Source of the DNA: Larus michahellis
Taxonomy: Eukaryota > Chordata > Aves > Charadriiformes > Laridae
Assembly: GCF_964199755.1 (NCBI RefSeq)
Contig: NC_133910.1
Location: 13,896,711-13,960,710 of the forward strand
Length of the DNA: 64,000 nucleotides
Direction: 5' to 3'
Shown here: piece after piece, positions 55,501 to 64,000 of the stretch
Position numbering within the stretch: the first letter of the stretch is position 1
Layout of the letters: each line of letters begins with the position of its first letter
Translations under genes and position numbers: made by a program
The notes under the pieces: model-generated
Told to the model about the DNA's origin: nothing
Database searches by the model: none
The model's input: the letters and a program-made list of their open reading frames with translations, nothing else

Positions 55501-58500
55501 TGGTGCTCATCGCCCTCCGGCTGGAGCTGCTCCATCCCCACTGCTGCGCTTCGCTCCCCATCCTGCTGCTCTGCCGCCGCCACCCCATGTCACTTGCTGG
55601 GCCCGGGTCACCTCGGGGGACATTGGAGAGCCGGCGGCTGTCTCAGGACACGGCTATTCCTGCCGCCTCCGCAATCCTGTCCCTTGCCCAGAGATGCTCT
55701 TTATCCCACGGGGTGGCGGCACTGATGCACCCAAGTTGGGGGGTTTCTCAGCCCCGGTGGCAATAGGTGCTATCTGGACCCTGACCCGGGGTCAGAAAGC
55801 ACCAGGGATGCATATGGGATCTGCTGTGGCTTTTATGTCCCCACCTGGTCCCCACCAGCCCATACCCAGGCAAACACCTGGGGAGCTGTGGGAATGGGCA
55901 GAGCATCCTCGTGGCGGGGTGGTCAAGCGGCTGGAAGGGGTTTAACCTTGTCCCCTCTGTGTGTCCCCTGCCCACAGCTGCTCTCAGAGAGCCAGACCAA
56001 CATGGCTCGGCTGGTGAGCTCCGTCAGCGACGTCCTCGACACGCTGCAGAAGGACCGTGGTGGTGCCCGGCCCCGGCCCAAGGCCGACCTGCAGCGAGCG
56101 CCGGCCAGGGGAGTGCGGCCACGGGGCTGCTCCAACGGTGAGATGGCATCCCTGGGAGAGGGATATGGCTGGGGATGCTCTCGGCAGGTCTCTGCCTAAG
56201 AGGAGGGGAGGGAGAAAACCACCTGAGATGGGGGAAAGGGCTTTAATACAGTGAGGGGGGCTGGCAAGAAGATGGGGGAGATGGATAGTTGTGTCCTAGA
56301 AGGGGTGTTTCTCACCGGGTGTCCCCTAGTTGTCCATAAAGCAGCCTGCAAAGCCAACACAAAAGCCACCTCACACCCCTGCAGACCCACGCAGACATGG
56401 CTGGGGTAAAAGCAGAGCAAGAGGTGACCGTTCGCCTTCATTCGGGTGCAGAGGGCAGCGCTGCACGGGACTCGGAATAAACAGTCACATCCATCATCAT
56501 TTGGTTAAGATGAAGCTGAGTAAGACTGTCCTGGGGCTGCGAGCACATGCCCGCACTCTGCCTGCAGCTGCCTCTGGACATGGGCTCCCTCCTCCCCAGC
56601 TGGGTCCCAGCCTGTCCTTGCCGTCGCTCGGGGACATGGGGTCGGTCCCCGCTGGCCGCCCAGGCCCCCGGGCACTGCTCACCCTGAGCATCGGAGGAGA
56701 AAGGAGGGAAAGAACAAGGCAGCACCGAGCCGCCAACTAGAGCTGGCAGCAAGGTTGAGAGCCTGAAAGAAATGGCAAGACATTAAATTAGATCATTAAT
56801 TAACCAGCTTTCCTCTTGTCCCACCCCATCCCAATGCCCTGCTGCAGGCTCCCGGCCCCGAGACTGCTTTGACATCTACATGAGCGGACAGCAAGAAGAC
56901 GGGGTTTACTCCATCTTCCCCACGCACTATCCCTCTGGCTTCCAGGTCTACTGTGACATGACAACCGACGGGGGCGGCTGGACGGTGAGCTGCTGCTGTG
57001 TTGGGGGCCACTGCGTGATGCCACCGCCAGCCACGGGCTGTCCCCACGCTGGGATGCCAGGGGCGGGAGACATTACTCTTGGCGCCTGGATGTGTCATCG
57101 GGATGGGGGATAAATGCCAATGGGGTCTGGCGGTGCACAGGGTACCGGGTCCTGCAGGGAAGCGGCCAAACGGGCTTGTCAGTGTTACCCGTGCTGGCAG
57201 CATCGGCAGAGCTGCCTGGCGCTGCCGGCCGGAGCCCAGCAGGGTTCGGGAAGCTTGGCTGGAGCTGGAGGGTGGTTTCATGCCGGGAGCTGGATGCCAT
57301 GGCTGGAGTTCATCCTTCTCGGCAGGGCTGGTGCCGGGCTGGGGCATGGCATAACTGCAGTTGTGCCATGGGGCAAATGGCTGAGCTTTGCCCCGTCCTC
57401 GTGGTCCCGATGAGCCGGAGCTGGGGCTCAGGACGGACCCTGAACCCAGAGTGTTTCGCCTCATCTAACGCAGGGGTGCCCGGGGCGGCTCCGATGCCAT
57501 GCTGATTCACTCGCTCCCCGGCTGCCCTGTCCGATTTGCTTTGCCGTGGCGGCTGCAACAGCCCCGTAATCACAGTAATGGGGGCAGGGAGCAGGGGAGT
57601 GGGGGGACACAGCACTGGCAGCCCCAAGCCCAGAGACCCCCCCCAACCTCAGGGGCTCCTTGGGTGCAAGTGGCCCCAAGCCAGGAGGGCATCACTCAGG
57701 GTGCCAGCAGGGCAGCGAGGGTGTCCCCGGGGAGGTGGTAGGGGGCTCATCGGGACGGGGAGGGGCAGGCAGCCTCCCCCTGAGGACACGCTGTGTGAGC
57801 CGAGACGGTCAGTGCCCCTCCAGCTGGGTGCTCCAGGAGACAAATCCCCACGATCTGATTCCCCTAAGCAGCTTTGAGCGCTGCCAGGAGGGAGCTTAGC
57901 CCCCCTGCCCTTGGGGGGCTGATGAGCCTTCAGCCTCGGGCTGCCCGGAGCCCACCCCAGGCAGGAGCAACCTGTCATGCACAGGTTGGTACCAGCAGCC
58001 CCCGCGGGGAAACTGAGGCACAGCACAGTCCCGGGGACCCCAGCTCCTGGGGGGGCTCACAGAGGGAAAAGGCGGGACCCCGCTTGCTCCCCAGGGCGAG
58101 GAAGGTCCTTGCAAACCCCGCGCACAGTCTGCACAGCCTCCACCAGCCCCAGCCCTGCTCCAGCGCTGCCTGAAGAGCAGCCCAAGGTGATTAGCAAGAC
58201 ACGCAGGGGCTTATTTAAAGCTGCTGCAGCTGGGAGGGCTCAGGCTGGGCTGGGGAGGGGGCGAAGCAAATGATTTTACAGCCGGCAGCACGGTGGGATC
58301 CGGCAGCACGGTGGGATCCGGCAGCACGGTGGGATCCGGCAGCAGGGCTGGCCCGGGGCTGCCCGCAGCTCCACGGTTCTGCCCTGCCTCGGCCCGGGCA
58401 GAGGGGCCGGACTGGCCGAATCCCAGCGTCTGGAGACGGGTGCGTCCAGAGCAGGGCCGAGGGTGCTCGCCCCAGGCTCCCATTCCTTGGGGCTGCTCTG

Positions 58501-61500
58501 CAGCACCGGCTCCCAAACATACCTCCAGTCCTTCAGGGTGTCTCAGCCATCTCCCGTGGGGCTGGGGGGGTCTCCCTGGGGCTCCAGGTGAGCCATAGCA
58601 CCATGGTGGAGAGCCCGGGAGGTTTCCCTCCCCTCCTCCTCCTCTGGAGCAATTACTCCTGACATTTGGGCTTATTTGCATGTGGGTGGGTGGGTGGAAG
58701 TGATAGCAGCAGCTGAATCAATTTTGACTCGGGAGCTGCTGAGCTGAGCCTGAGCCTGCATGGATGGCTTAGAGACCACGGGCAGTGGGGCAGAGGGAAG
58801 AGCCTCCCCGATGCCCCGTCGGGGGGAAGCCCGGCCGGGGCTGCTCAGCACCTCCCCGTCCCCATGGCGTGATCTGTGGTGTCACCCTGTCCCCTTGCCG
58901 GAGGCAGGGTCCCTGGTTGTTCCCTGTCCCCTTCCTCGGGCAGGCTGAGCAAGGCACCGCTCTCGTCCTCACGACGGCCGCATCCAGCCCCGGGCAGCTG
59001 AAGGCCCCTGTGCTGAGCGAGCGATTGCAGCTCTGGGGCCATTTGCTGCCTGTTTTGCATAGTCAAAAAGCAGAAATCTGGCAGAGAAGGCAGCCAGCAG
59101 CTGCATCCATGCAGGGCAGGGTGGTACGAAGTGAAGAAACGTGGGAGGGAAGAGCTGGAGAACCCCCAGCACACCCCCCCAGGCTGCTCTGTCCCCCCCT
59201 TGGCCCTGCCTGCCAGCAGCGGGGCCATGTTTGCAGCCGGCTGGGACGTGGGTCCGGGTCGGTGCCCGCTGGCATCACCGGCAGCATCCTCGCCTTGTGC
59301 TCAGCGCCAGCTTTAATTGCAGTGACTGCCCCGGGTGACCCCAGCCTCACGGCAGCGCCGGGCTGCAGCCGTGTAATTGCCCAGCCTGACCCCGACTCCC
59401 CCTTTGACGCTCACCTCCGGCACTTTATTAAAGTAATAATGGGGTGATGGAGGGTGGGGGAGGCTCGGCATCCTGGGAGGCCTGGAAAAGTTGCCTTTTC
59501 TGTCTTGGGAAGTCTTTGCAAATGCCCCACGTTCCTCCCAGTGCCCCCGAGCCTCCATCACTGCCCAGCCAGGGCAAAGCCCCCCTGGGATCAGCATCTC
59601 CATCCTGTAAGCGATGGTGCCATGATGGCTCCGGCTGCATCAGCATCATTTTCCATGTACAGCATGTAGTGGGAAGTGGTGGGAAAGCCAAAGGATGTGG
59701 AAGAAAACGCTGTGCTGGCAGGAAGAGGGCTGTGGTGATGTTAAGTGACAGCTTCCAGCTTCACGGGCACCTGCCGCGCTGGGGATGCTCACGGGGACGG
59801 CTTCGCCCAGGCTGCTCATCACCCCCCGGAGGGGTCCCGGCACGGGCTGGGGGGGTTGAGCAGACACTGATGCGTTTACACACGGGCGGGGGTAAGCCAA
59901 AGGCAGCGGGTGAGACGAGCCCGGGGAAATGCGTACTGTTTACAAAAGATGTGATTTATGTGTCGCCACGAAGGGGGACGAGACACTTCTGCTGGCGGGG
60001 ACAGGCAGAGGCCGCCGGGTCCCCGGGATGGGCAGCGCTGCCGGCGGCGATGGGTGCAGGCTGTCACACGGGATCGGCACTTCCCGGAGACCGGCTCCTG
60101 CGTTGCTCCCAGTTTGTCTTCTCCATGGCTGAACCTGAAGATGGTCTCCCTGCTGTGTCGGGGCTCAGAGGAATGCTGTGGGGCCGGGGATGTGGGGGCT
60201 GTGCCGTGGCTGCTGAAAACATGACCTGAGAGCTGGAGCACAGCGGTGGCAGCAAGACGATGGCTGAGCATCTCCCCAGGCTGTGGCTGTGGTGGGGTTT
60301 TGAGCCCACTGGGGGTTTGGTGGGGGCTGGCATCAGGGGGCTGCGGGCAGAGGGAGCAGAGCCCTCCCTCGCCACAACACCACGGCAAGCACAGGCTGGC
60401 GCTCCCGCTTTTCTCTGGTTTTAACACATTTTTCTGGGTTGGTGCTTTTGCAGCATCCCGTCCCTGCCCTGCGAGCTCAGCACGACCGGGGGAGGCAGAG
60501 AGCGGGGGAGATAAATATTTCAGCCTTGCCTTTAAAGAAGGGAAGGAAATCCTTTTTGCTTAAGAGGGGGTGATGCATATTTGATGAGGAGGAAAAGAGC
60601 AGCAAGGCAGGGCTGGGAGCGTGGTGAGGCTGTGGGTCACGGGTGCAGGCAGCATCCCCGTACATGCAGCATCCCCGTACACGCAGCATCCCGGTACACG
60701 CAGCATCACGGTGCGGGGGTGAGGAGGAGGCTCCCGTAAGTGAAGCACAAGGAGGGACTGTGCACAAGAGCTGATGAGGATGGAGCAGGAGACGCAGGAG
60801 GACATGGGACCTCCAGTGCCCTCCAGCCCTTTCAACCTGGTTTCCAGCCCCCTGGGGCAAGCCGGGCAGGCTGCAGGGCACCGAGGGCTCCTCCGGCACC
60901 CAGGGTGGTTGCCAAGCCGTGCCGGGGCTCAGCCAACGGAGACATGCCCCGCACGCTTCCCTGGGCACTGCTCAGGCAATTGGCCTATTTACAACTGTGG
61001 GTCAAAGCTGATTAAGAGGAAGCATCGGTGCTGCCTCTGCCGCCTTCCACGTCCGGCAGCGCCGGAGCCGACTTTGTCCGGGGAAAATCAGCTTCGGGCC
61101 CCTGTCCAGCCACGCCATCCCCCGCTCCCAGCAAGCCTGAAGAAAGCCCCTTTAAACGGGCTTAACCGCAGCTTCTCAAGTGCTCAACGCAGGGATAAAA
61201 ATTAAGGCTCTAATTCTAGAAGGTAAGTACAGCAGGATCAGAGCTGTGCCGTGCTAAGGAGCGCGCCGCAGCCTGCGCCGGGCAACCCCGGCCCCAAAAG
61301 TGCCCGTCTGGTGATGAAATGGGTGTGAAATTCATGAGCTGGGTCTTCTCACATGCCAGGATGAAACCCTGCATGGGCAGGAGCAGCCAGGGGGAGGCTG
61401 CAAAGGAGCATCCCCACAGTGGAGCAAAGCACGGCGGCTTCCCGGCCAGCACGGCAGCATTGCCCGAGCCTGGGATGCTGGATGTGGGTGAACGGGCTCG

Positions 61501-63931
61501 TCGGCACAGCACAGCCCCAAGGACAGGGTGCTCTGACCCCTTGGCTACCGGCACATGGGGTGGCTGGTCCTAAATCACCCAGCACCTCGTCCCCCCCTGC
61601 CATGGCCACAGGAGCGCAGTGCTTGGTGGCAAACGGGCAGGCTGGCTCAGCCAAGTTTAATGCAATTAATCCAGGGCTGGAGGCTTAATTAAGTTCAAAT
61701 GGTCAGACGCGCAGCAGCGTTTTCTGGATCGTTGTCAATAAATCAAACCCGAAACTACGGATAAAAGGGGATGAAACACACAAGGGCATGACATGCCGAT
61801 GAGCAGATGGGGGAGGAAAAGGGAAAGGCTCCAAGGAGAAAAGCCATGCTGAGCCCCGGGGATCTGTCTGGGATCTGGGGGCTCTGCAGGAGTCGGGGCG
61901 GTCAGTGCCCCACAGTTAATTTCTGTGGGAAACTAATGAGGCTGTCACGGGAACGATGCCTGATAACGGGGTGGCTGCCCAGGAGAGAGCAGAGACCTGG
62001 GAGTTTTCCAGGGCACTGAGCATCCTGCCGTTAGGGTAGGTTTAGATTAGACACAGATTACATTGGATATTGGGAAGAAATTCTTTGCTGTGAGGGCGGT
62101 GAGCCCCTGGCCCAGGGTGCCCAGAGAAGCTGTGGCTGCCCCATCCCTGGAGGGGTTCAAGGCCAGGTTGGACGGGGCTTGGAGCAACCTGGGCTGGTGG
62201 GAGGTGTCCCTGCCCAGGGCAGGGGGTGGAACTAGATGATCTTTGAGGTCCCTTCCTTCCCACCCAAACCATTCCATAACTTGCAGGATGGCTTGGACTG
62301 ACCTGGGCAGCACATGCTGCGGGGACAGCCGTGTGTCTGTCCCTCCCTCCCTGCCTCCGCTCCTGCCTGCAATGGCAGAGCCCAGGCGGTTTCCTGCGCG
62401 CAGCCGGGTGCAGGGTGCCCACCCCTCCCAGGGCATCCGCCCCCTTCCCGCAGGAACACACCGTGGGTTTCCCGAGCTCCGCTCCCATTTCCAGGCAGAG
62501 GATCCAGTGAAGTGTTTTATCTGAACCAATTCATCCATCCCCAGGAGCCTGATCTGGCTTTTCCCTGGGGACCTACTCACCAGCATCCCTATGTAATTAC
62601 TGATTAGAAAGGGTTTAATTTGCGCCCACATCTACTAAGCCGGCGGCGGGGAGGAGTGGGCAGCACTCTGGGGAGGAGCAGGGGGGGCTGCTCGGGGTGC
62701 ACGGGCTCGGGACAGCCCCACGACTGAGGTGTCTCCCTCCCCAGGTGTTTCAGCGGCGGGAGGATGGCTCCGTCAACTTTTTCCGCGGCTGGGAAGCCTA
62801 CCGGGATGGCTTCGGGAAGCTGACGGGAGAGCACTGGTTAGGTGCGTGGGGCTGGCAGTGCCTGCTCCTGAGTGGGCTGGCAAAGCCTGGGGGCCTCCCA
62901 GGGGATCTGGGTTTCCTTGGGGACACGGGACCCCCCTGGCCAGCACTCACGTCCTAGGAGTGACAGCCCGGGCAGGCGGGAGGGGACGGGGTGGCTGCAC
63001 AGGGAAGCGATGGGGCTGTTTGCCCGCGAGCTGAGCACAAGCCCGTGGCCGTGCTGCAATAACAGAGCGAGAGCCGGGGGGGGAACCGCTCCCCATCCCA
63101 CCCCGGCCCCCTCCCCAGGGACCCCCAGCCCTCCCGTCCCTGCCAGGGTCCCCGCGCTCACCCGGTCCCTCCGCCGCAGGGCTGAAGCGGATCCACGTGC
63201 TGACGGTGCAGGGCAGCTACGAGCTCCGCATCGACCTGGAGGACTTCGACAACGGCACCGCCTTCGCCCATTACGGCAGCTTCGGCGTGGGGCTCTTCTC
63301 CGTCGACCCTGAGGAGGATGGGTACCCTGTCTCCATCGCCGACTACTCGGGGACAGCAGGTAGGGTGGCAGAACTTGGGGGGCACACATTGTCCCATGGG
63401 GCAGGGGGAGCCCACGGACACCAAACCCCCTCACTGGGGTCTTGGCTGTCTCCTCCTGCACTCCTGGCTGCATCCCTGCAGCCACAGGGAGCTGGAGGCA
63501 GGAGAGGGGCTGTGGTTGGATGTTTGCAGGGTGGGTGACCCCGAGTGCCCTGTACATCACTGAAGGTGCCCCTTCGGGGTGCCCAGGGGACCCCCCCATG
63601 GGGGGGAGACAGCCCAAGGGCAGGGTGAGGGGCAGGAAGGGCCCATCGTGGCTCCCGTTCCCCCACGGCAGGCGACTCCTTCCTAAAGCACAACGGGATG
63701 AAGTTCACCACCAAGGACCTGGACAACGATCACTCGGAGAACAACTGTGCATCTTTCTACCATGGCGCCTGGTGGTACCGCAACTGCCACACCTCCAACC
63801 TCAACGGGCAGTACCTCAAGGGCCACCACAGCTCCTACGCCGACGGCATCGAGTGGTCCTCCTGGACCGGCTGGCAGTACTCCCTCAAGTTCACCGAGAT
63901 GAAGATCCGGCCTGTCCGGGAGGAGAATTAG
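49430..63931 (+). CDS. FIBCD1: FIBCD1, fibrinogen C domain-containing protein 1, complete seven-exon gene
   Basis: FIBCD1 is a type II membrane receptor, tetrameric in mammals, that binds acetylated groups such as those of chitin and acetylated sugars through its ectodomain. Exons 49430-49501, 54528-55004, 55978-56137, 56848-56984, 62745-62841, 63180-63359 and 63672-63931 join in frame to 1383 nt, or 460 residues (human, from memory, 461). A short cytosolic tail ([17 protein letters not shown]) is followed by a transmembrane segment about 29-52 ([20 protein letters not shown]), a coiled-coil stalk to about 225, and the fibrinogen-like domain about 237-456. Calcium-site Asp392 and Asp394, Cys400-Cys413, and ligand-site Tyr404, His414 and Tyr430 are all present, offset by one from human numbering. 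Asn339 (NGT) is a likely glycan site. The ATG has A at -3 and G at +4. Confidence 0.97.
49502..54527 (+). other. FIBCD1: FIBCD1 intron 1
   Basis: 5026-base GT-AG intron. It contains a 30-bp minisatellite (50080-50330), an ATGCAAAT octamer (53385-53392) in a less GC-rich patch (about 53380-53620), and opposed AATAAA hexamers near 54214 and 54266. Long open frames at 49822-50874 and 51520-52761 (minus) reflect the repeat and GC bias. No gene is recognised. Confidence 0.75.
50080..50330. repeat. 30-bp minisatellite with 60-bp higher-order period
   Basis: Six nearly identical 30-bp units at 50101-50280 (consensus begins GAGCGGGCAGGACTGGGCAY), with degenerate copies at each side. Alternate units differ at two sites, so 50101-50160 and 50161-50220 are identical 60-mers and 50221-50280 differs by one base. 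As 30 is a multiple of three, frames stay open and give a false 10-residue protein repeat. Confidence 0.95.
54528..55004 (+). CDS. FIBCD1: FIBCD1 coding exon 2
   Basis: Residues 25-183. Transmembrane helix, then a stalk: [53 protein letters not shown]. Acceptor TCTGCAG, donor GTGAGA, 159 whole codons. Confidence 0.95.
55978..56137 (+). CDS. FIBCD1: FIBCD1 coding exon 3
   Basis: Residues 184-237, coiled-coil end [28 protein letters not shown], then the basic linker [17 protein letters not shown]. Acceptor CCCACAG, donor GTGAGA, phase 1. Confidence 0.95.
56848..56984 (+). CDS. FIBCD1: FIBCD1 coding exon 4
   Basis: Residues 237-282, start of the fibrinogen-like domain: [43 protein letters not shown]. 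Acceptor GCTGCAG, donor GTGAGC, phase 0. Confidence 0.96.
58283..58347. repeat. 18-bp tandem repeat
   Basis: Three perfect copies of CGGCAGCACGGTGGGATC plus a partial fourth. It contains GGATCC at each junction. Confidence 0.93.
60649..60716. repeat. 17-bp tandem repeat
   Basis: Four units of about GCAGCATCCCCGTACAC; the first three differ at one to three positions and the fourth is more diverged. Confidence 0.9.
62033..62281 (+). mobile_element. CR1 LINE fragment (3' part), sense orientation
   Basis: Ordered CR1 landmarks on the plus strand: TTGGGAAGAAATTCTTTGCT, GCCCAGAGAAGCTGTGGCTG, CATCCCTGGAGGGGTTCAAG, CCAGGTTGGACGGGGCTTGG, then GGAACTAGATGATCTTTGAG, GTCCCTTCC and a decayed ATTCCATAAC tail. 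About 250 bases, low divergence, no ORF. Confidence 0.92.
62745..62841 (+). CDS. FIBCD1: FIBCD1 coding exon 5
   Basis: Residues 283-315, [33 protein letters not shown] signature of fibrinogen-related domains. Acceptor TCCCCAG, donor GTGCGT, phase 1. Confidence 0.96.
63180..63359 (+). CDS. FIBCD1: FIBCD1 coding exon 6
   Basis: Residues 315-375, [56 protein letters not shown]. Acceptor CCGCCGCAG, donor GTAGGG. Confidence 0.96.
63672..63931 (+). CDS. FIBCD1: FIBCD1 coding exon 7 (last)
   Basis: Residues 375-460. It contains the calcium loop [12 protein letters not shown], the ligand-pocket stretch [20 protein letters not shown], and the end [11 protein letters not shown] with TAG at 63929-63931. 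Confidence 0.97.
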
Positions 63932-64000
63932 CCGGATGGCATGAGCCCCCCCACCCCGTGCCCAGCCCCCTGCCCTTCCCCATCACCCCACAGCCCCGTC
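63932..64000 (+). other. FIBCD1: Start of FIBCD1 3' UTR
   Basis: C-rich sequence after the stop codon. No polyadenylation signal before the window edge. Confidence 0.8.

Larger units (their letters stand above)
56985..62744 (+). other. FIBCD1: FIBCD1 intron 4
   Basis: The largest FIBCD1 intron (5760 bases). It contains an 18-bp tandem array (58283-58347), a 17-bp tandem array (60649-60716), a TTAATTAA/TAAT-rich patch (about 61655-61700) and a sense-oriented CR1 fragment (62033-62281). No other gene is recognised. Confidence 0.75.

Overview
This is a vertebrate nuclear locus, most probably from a bird. All real genes are split into GT-AG exons, introns are short, GC content is high, and CR1-type LINE fragments are present (16270-16635 and 62033-62281). 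Four neighbouring genes are recognisable: NUP214, AIF1L, LAMC3 and FIBCD1. From memory this is also the gene order of human chromosome 9q34. Compact introns and high GC would fit an avian microchromosome, but species and chromosome cannot be fixed from the sequence alone.

Layout. Bases 1-1584 (minus strand) hold the first two coding exons of NUP214 (nuclear pore), running off the left edge, with a tandem-ETS promoter at about 1590-1700. Bases 4574-15765 (minus) hold a complete five-exon AIF1L (EF-hand, actin-associated), with its 3' UTR probably reaching about 3115 and a CpG island at its 5' end. Bases 18772-36838 (minus) hold a complete 28-exon LAMC3 (laminin gamma-3), whose joined coding sequence of 4737 nt gives 1578 residues. 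Bases 36839-49429 are a gene-free interval between the head-to-head LAMC3 and FIBCD1 promoters. Bases 49430-63931 (plus) hold a complete seven-exon FIBCD1 (membrane acetyl-group receptor, 460 residues). The last 69 bases are its 3' UTR.

All four genes look intact: the reading frame is kept across every junction, and I see no frameshift or internal stop. They do not form a pathway. LAMC3 is a secreted basement-membrane subunit, FIBCD1 a surface receptor, AIF1L a cytoplasmic actin-associated protein, and NUP214 a nuclear pore subunit. Their grouping is ordinary conserved synteny.

The most unusual non-coding structure is a nearly perfect inverted repeat of two 58-59 base arms around a 13-base loop (42206-42335), in the LAMC3-FIBCD1 interval. 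Others are a 30-bp minisatellite with a 60-bp higher-order period in FIBCD1 intron 1, two shorter tandem arrays in FIBCD1 intron 4, a NAGNAG acceptor at LAMC3 exon 23, an AIF1L N-terminus unlike the mammalian one, and AT-rich TAAT-bearing islands that could be regulatory. I found no tRNA, rRNA, CRISPR array or novel multi-gene system.
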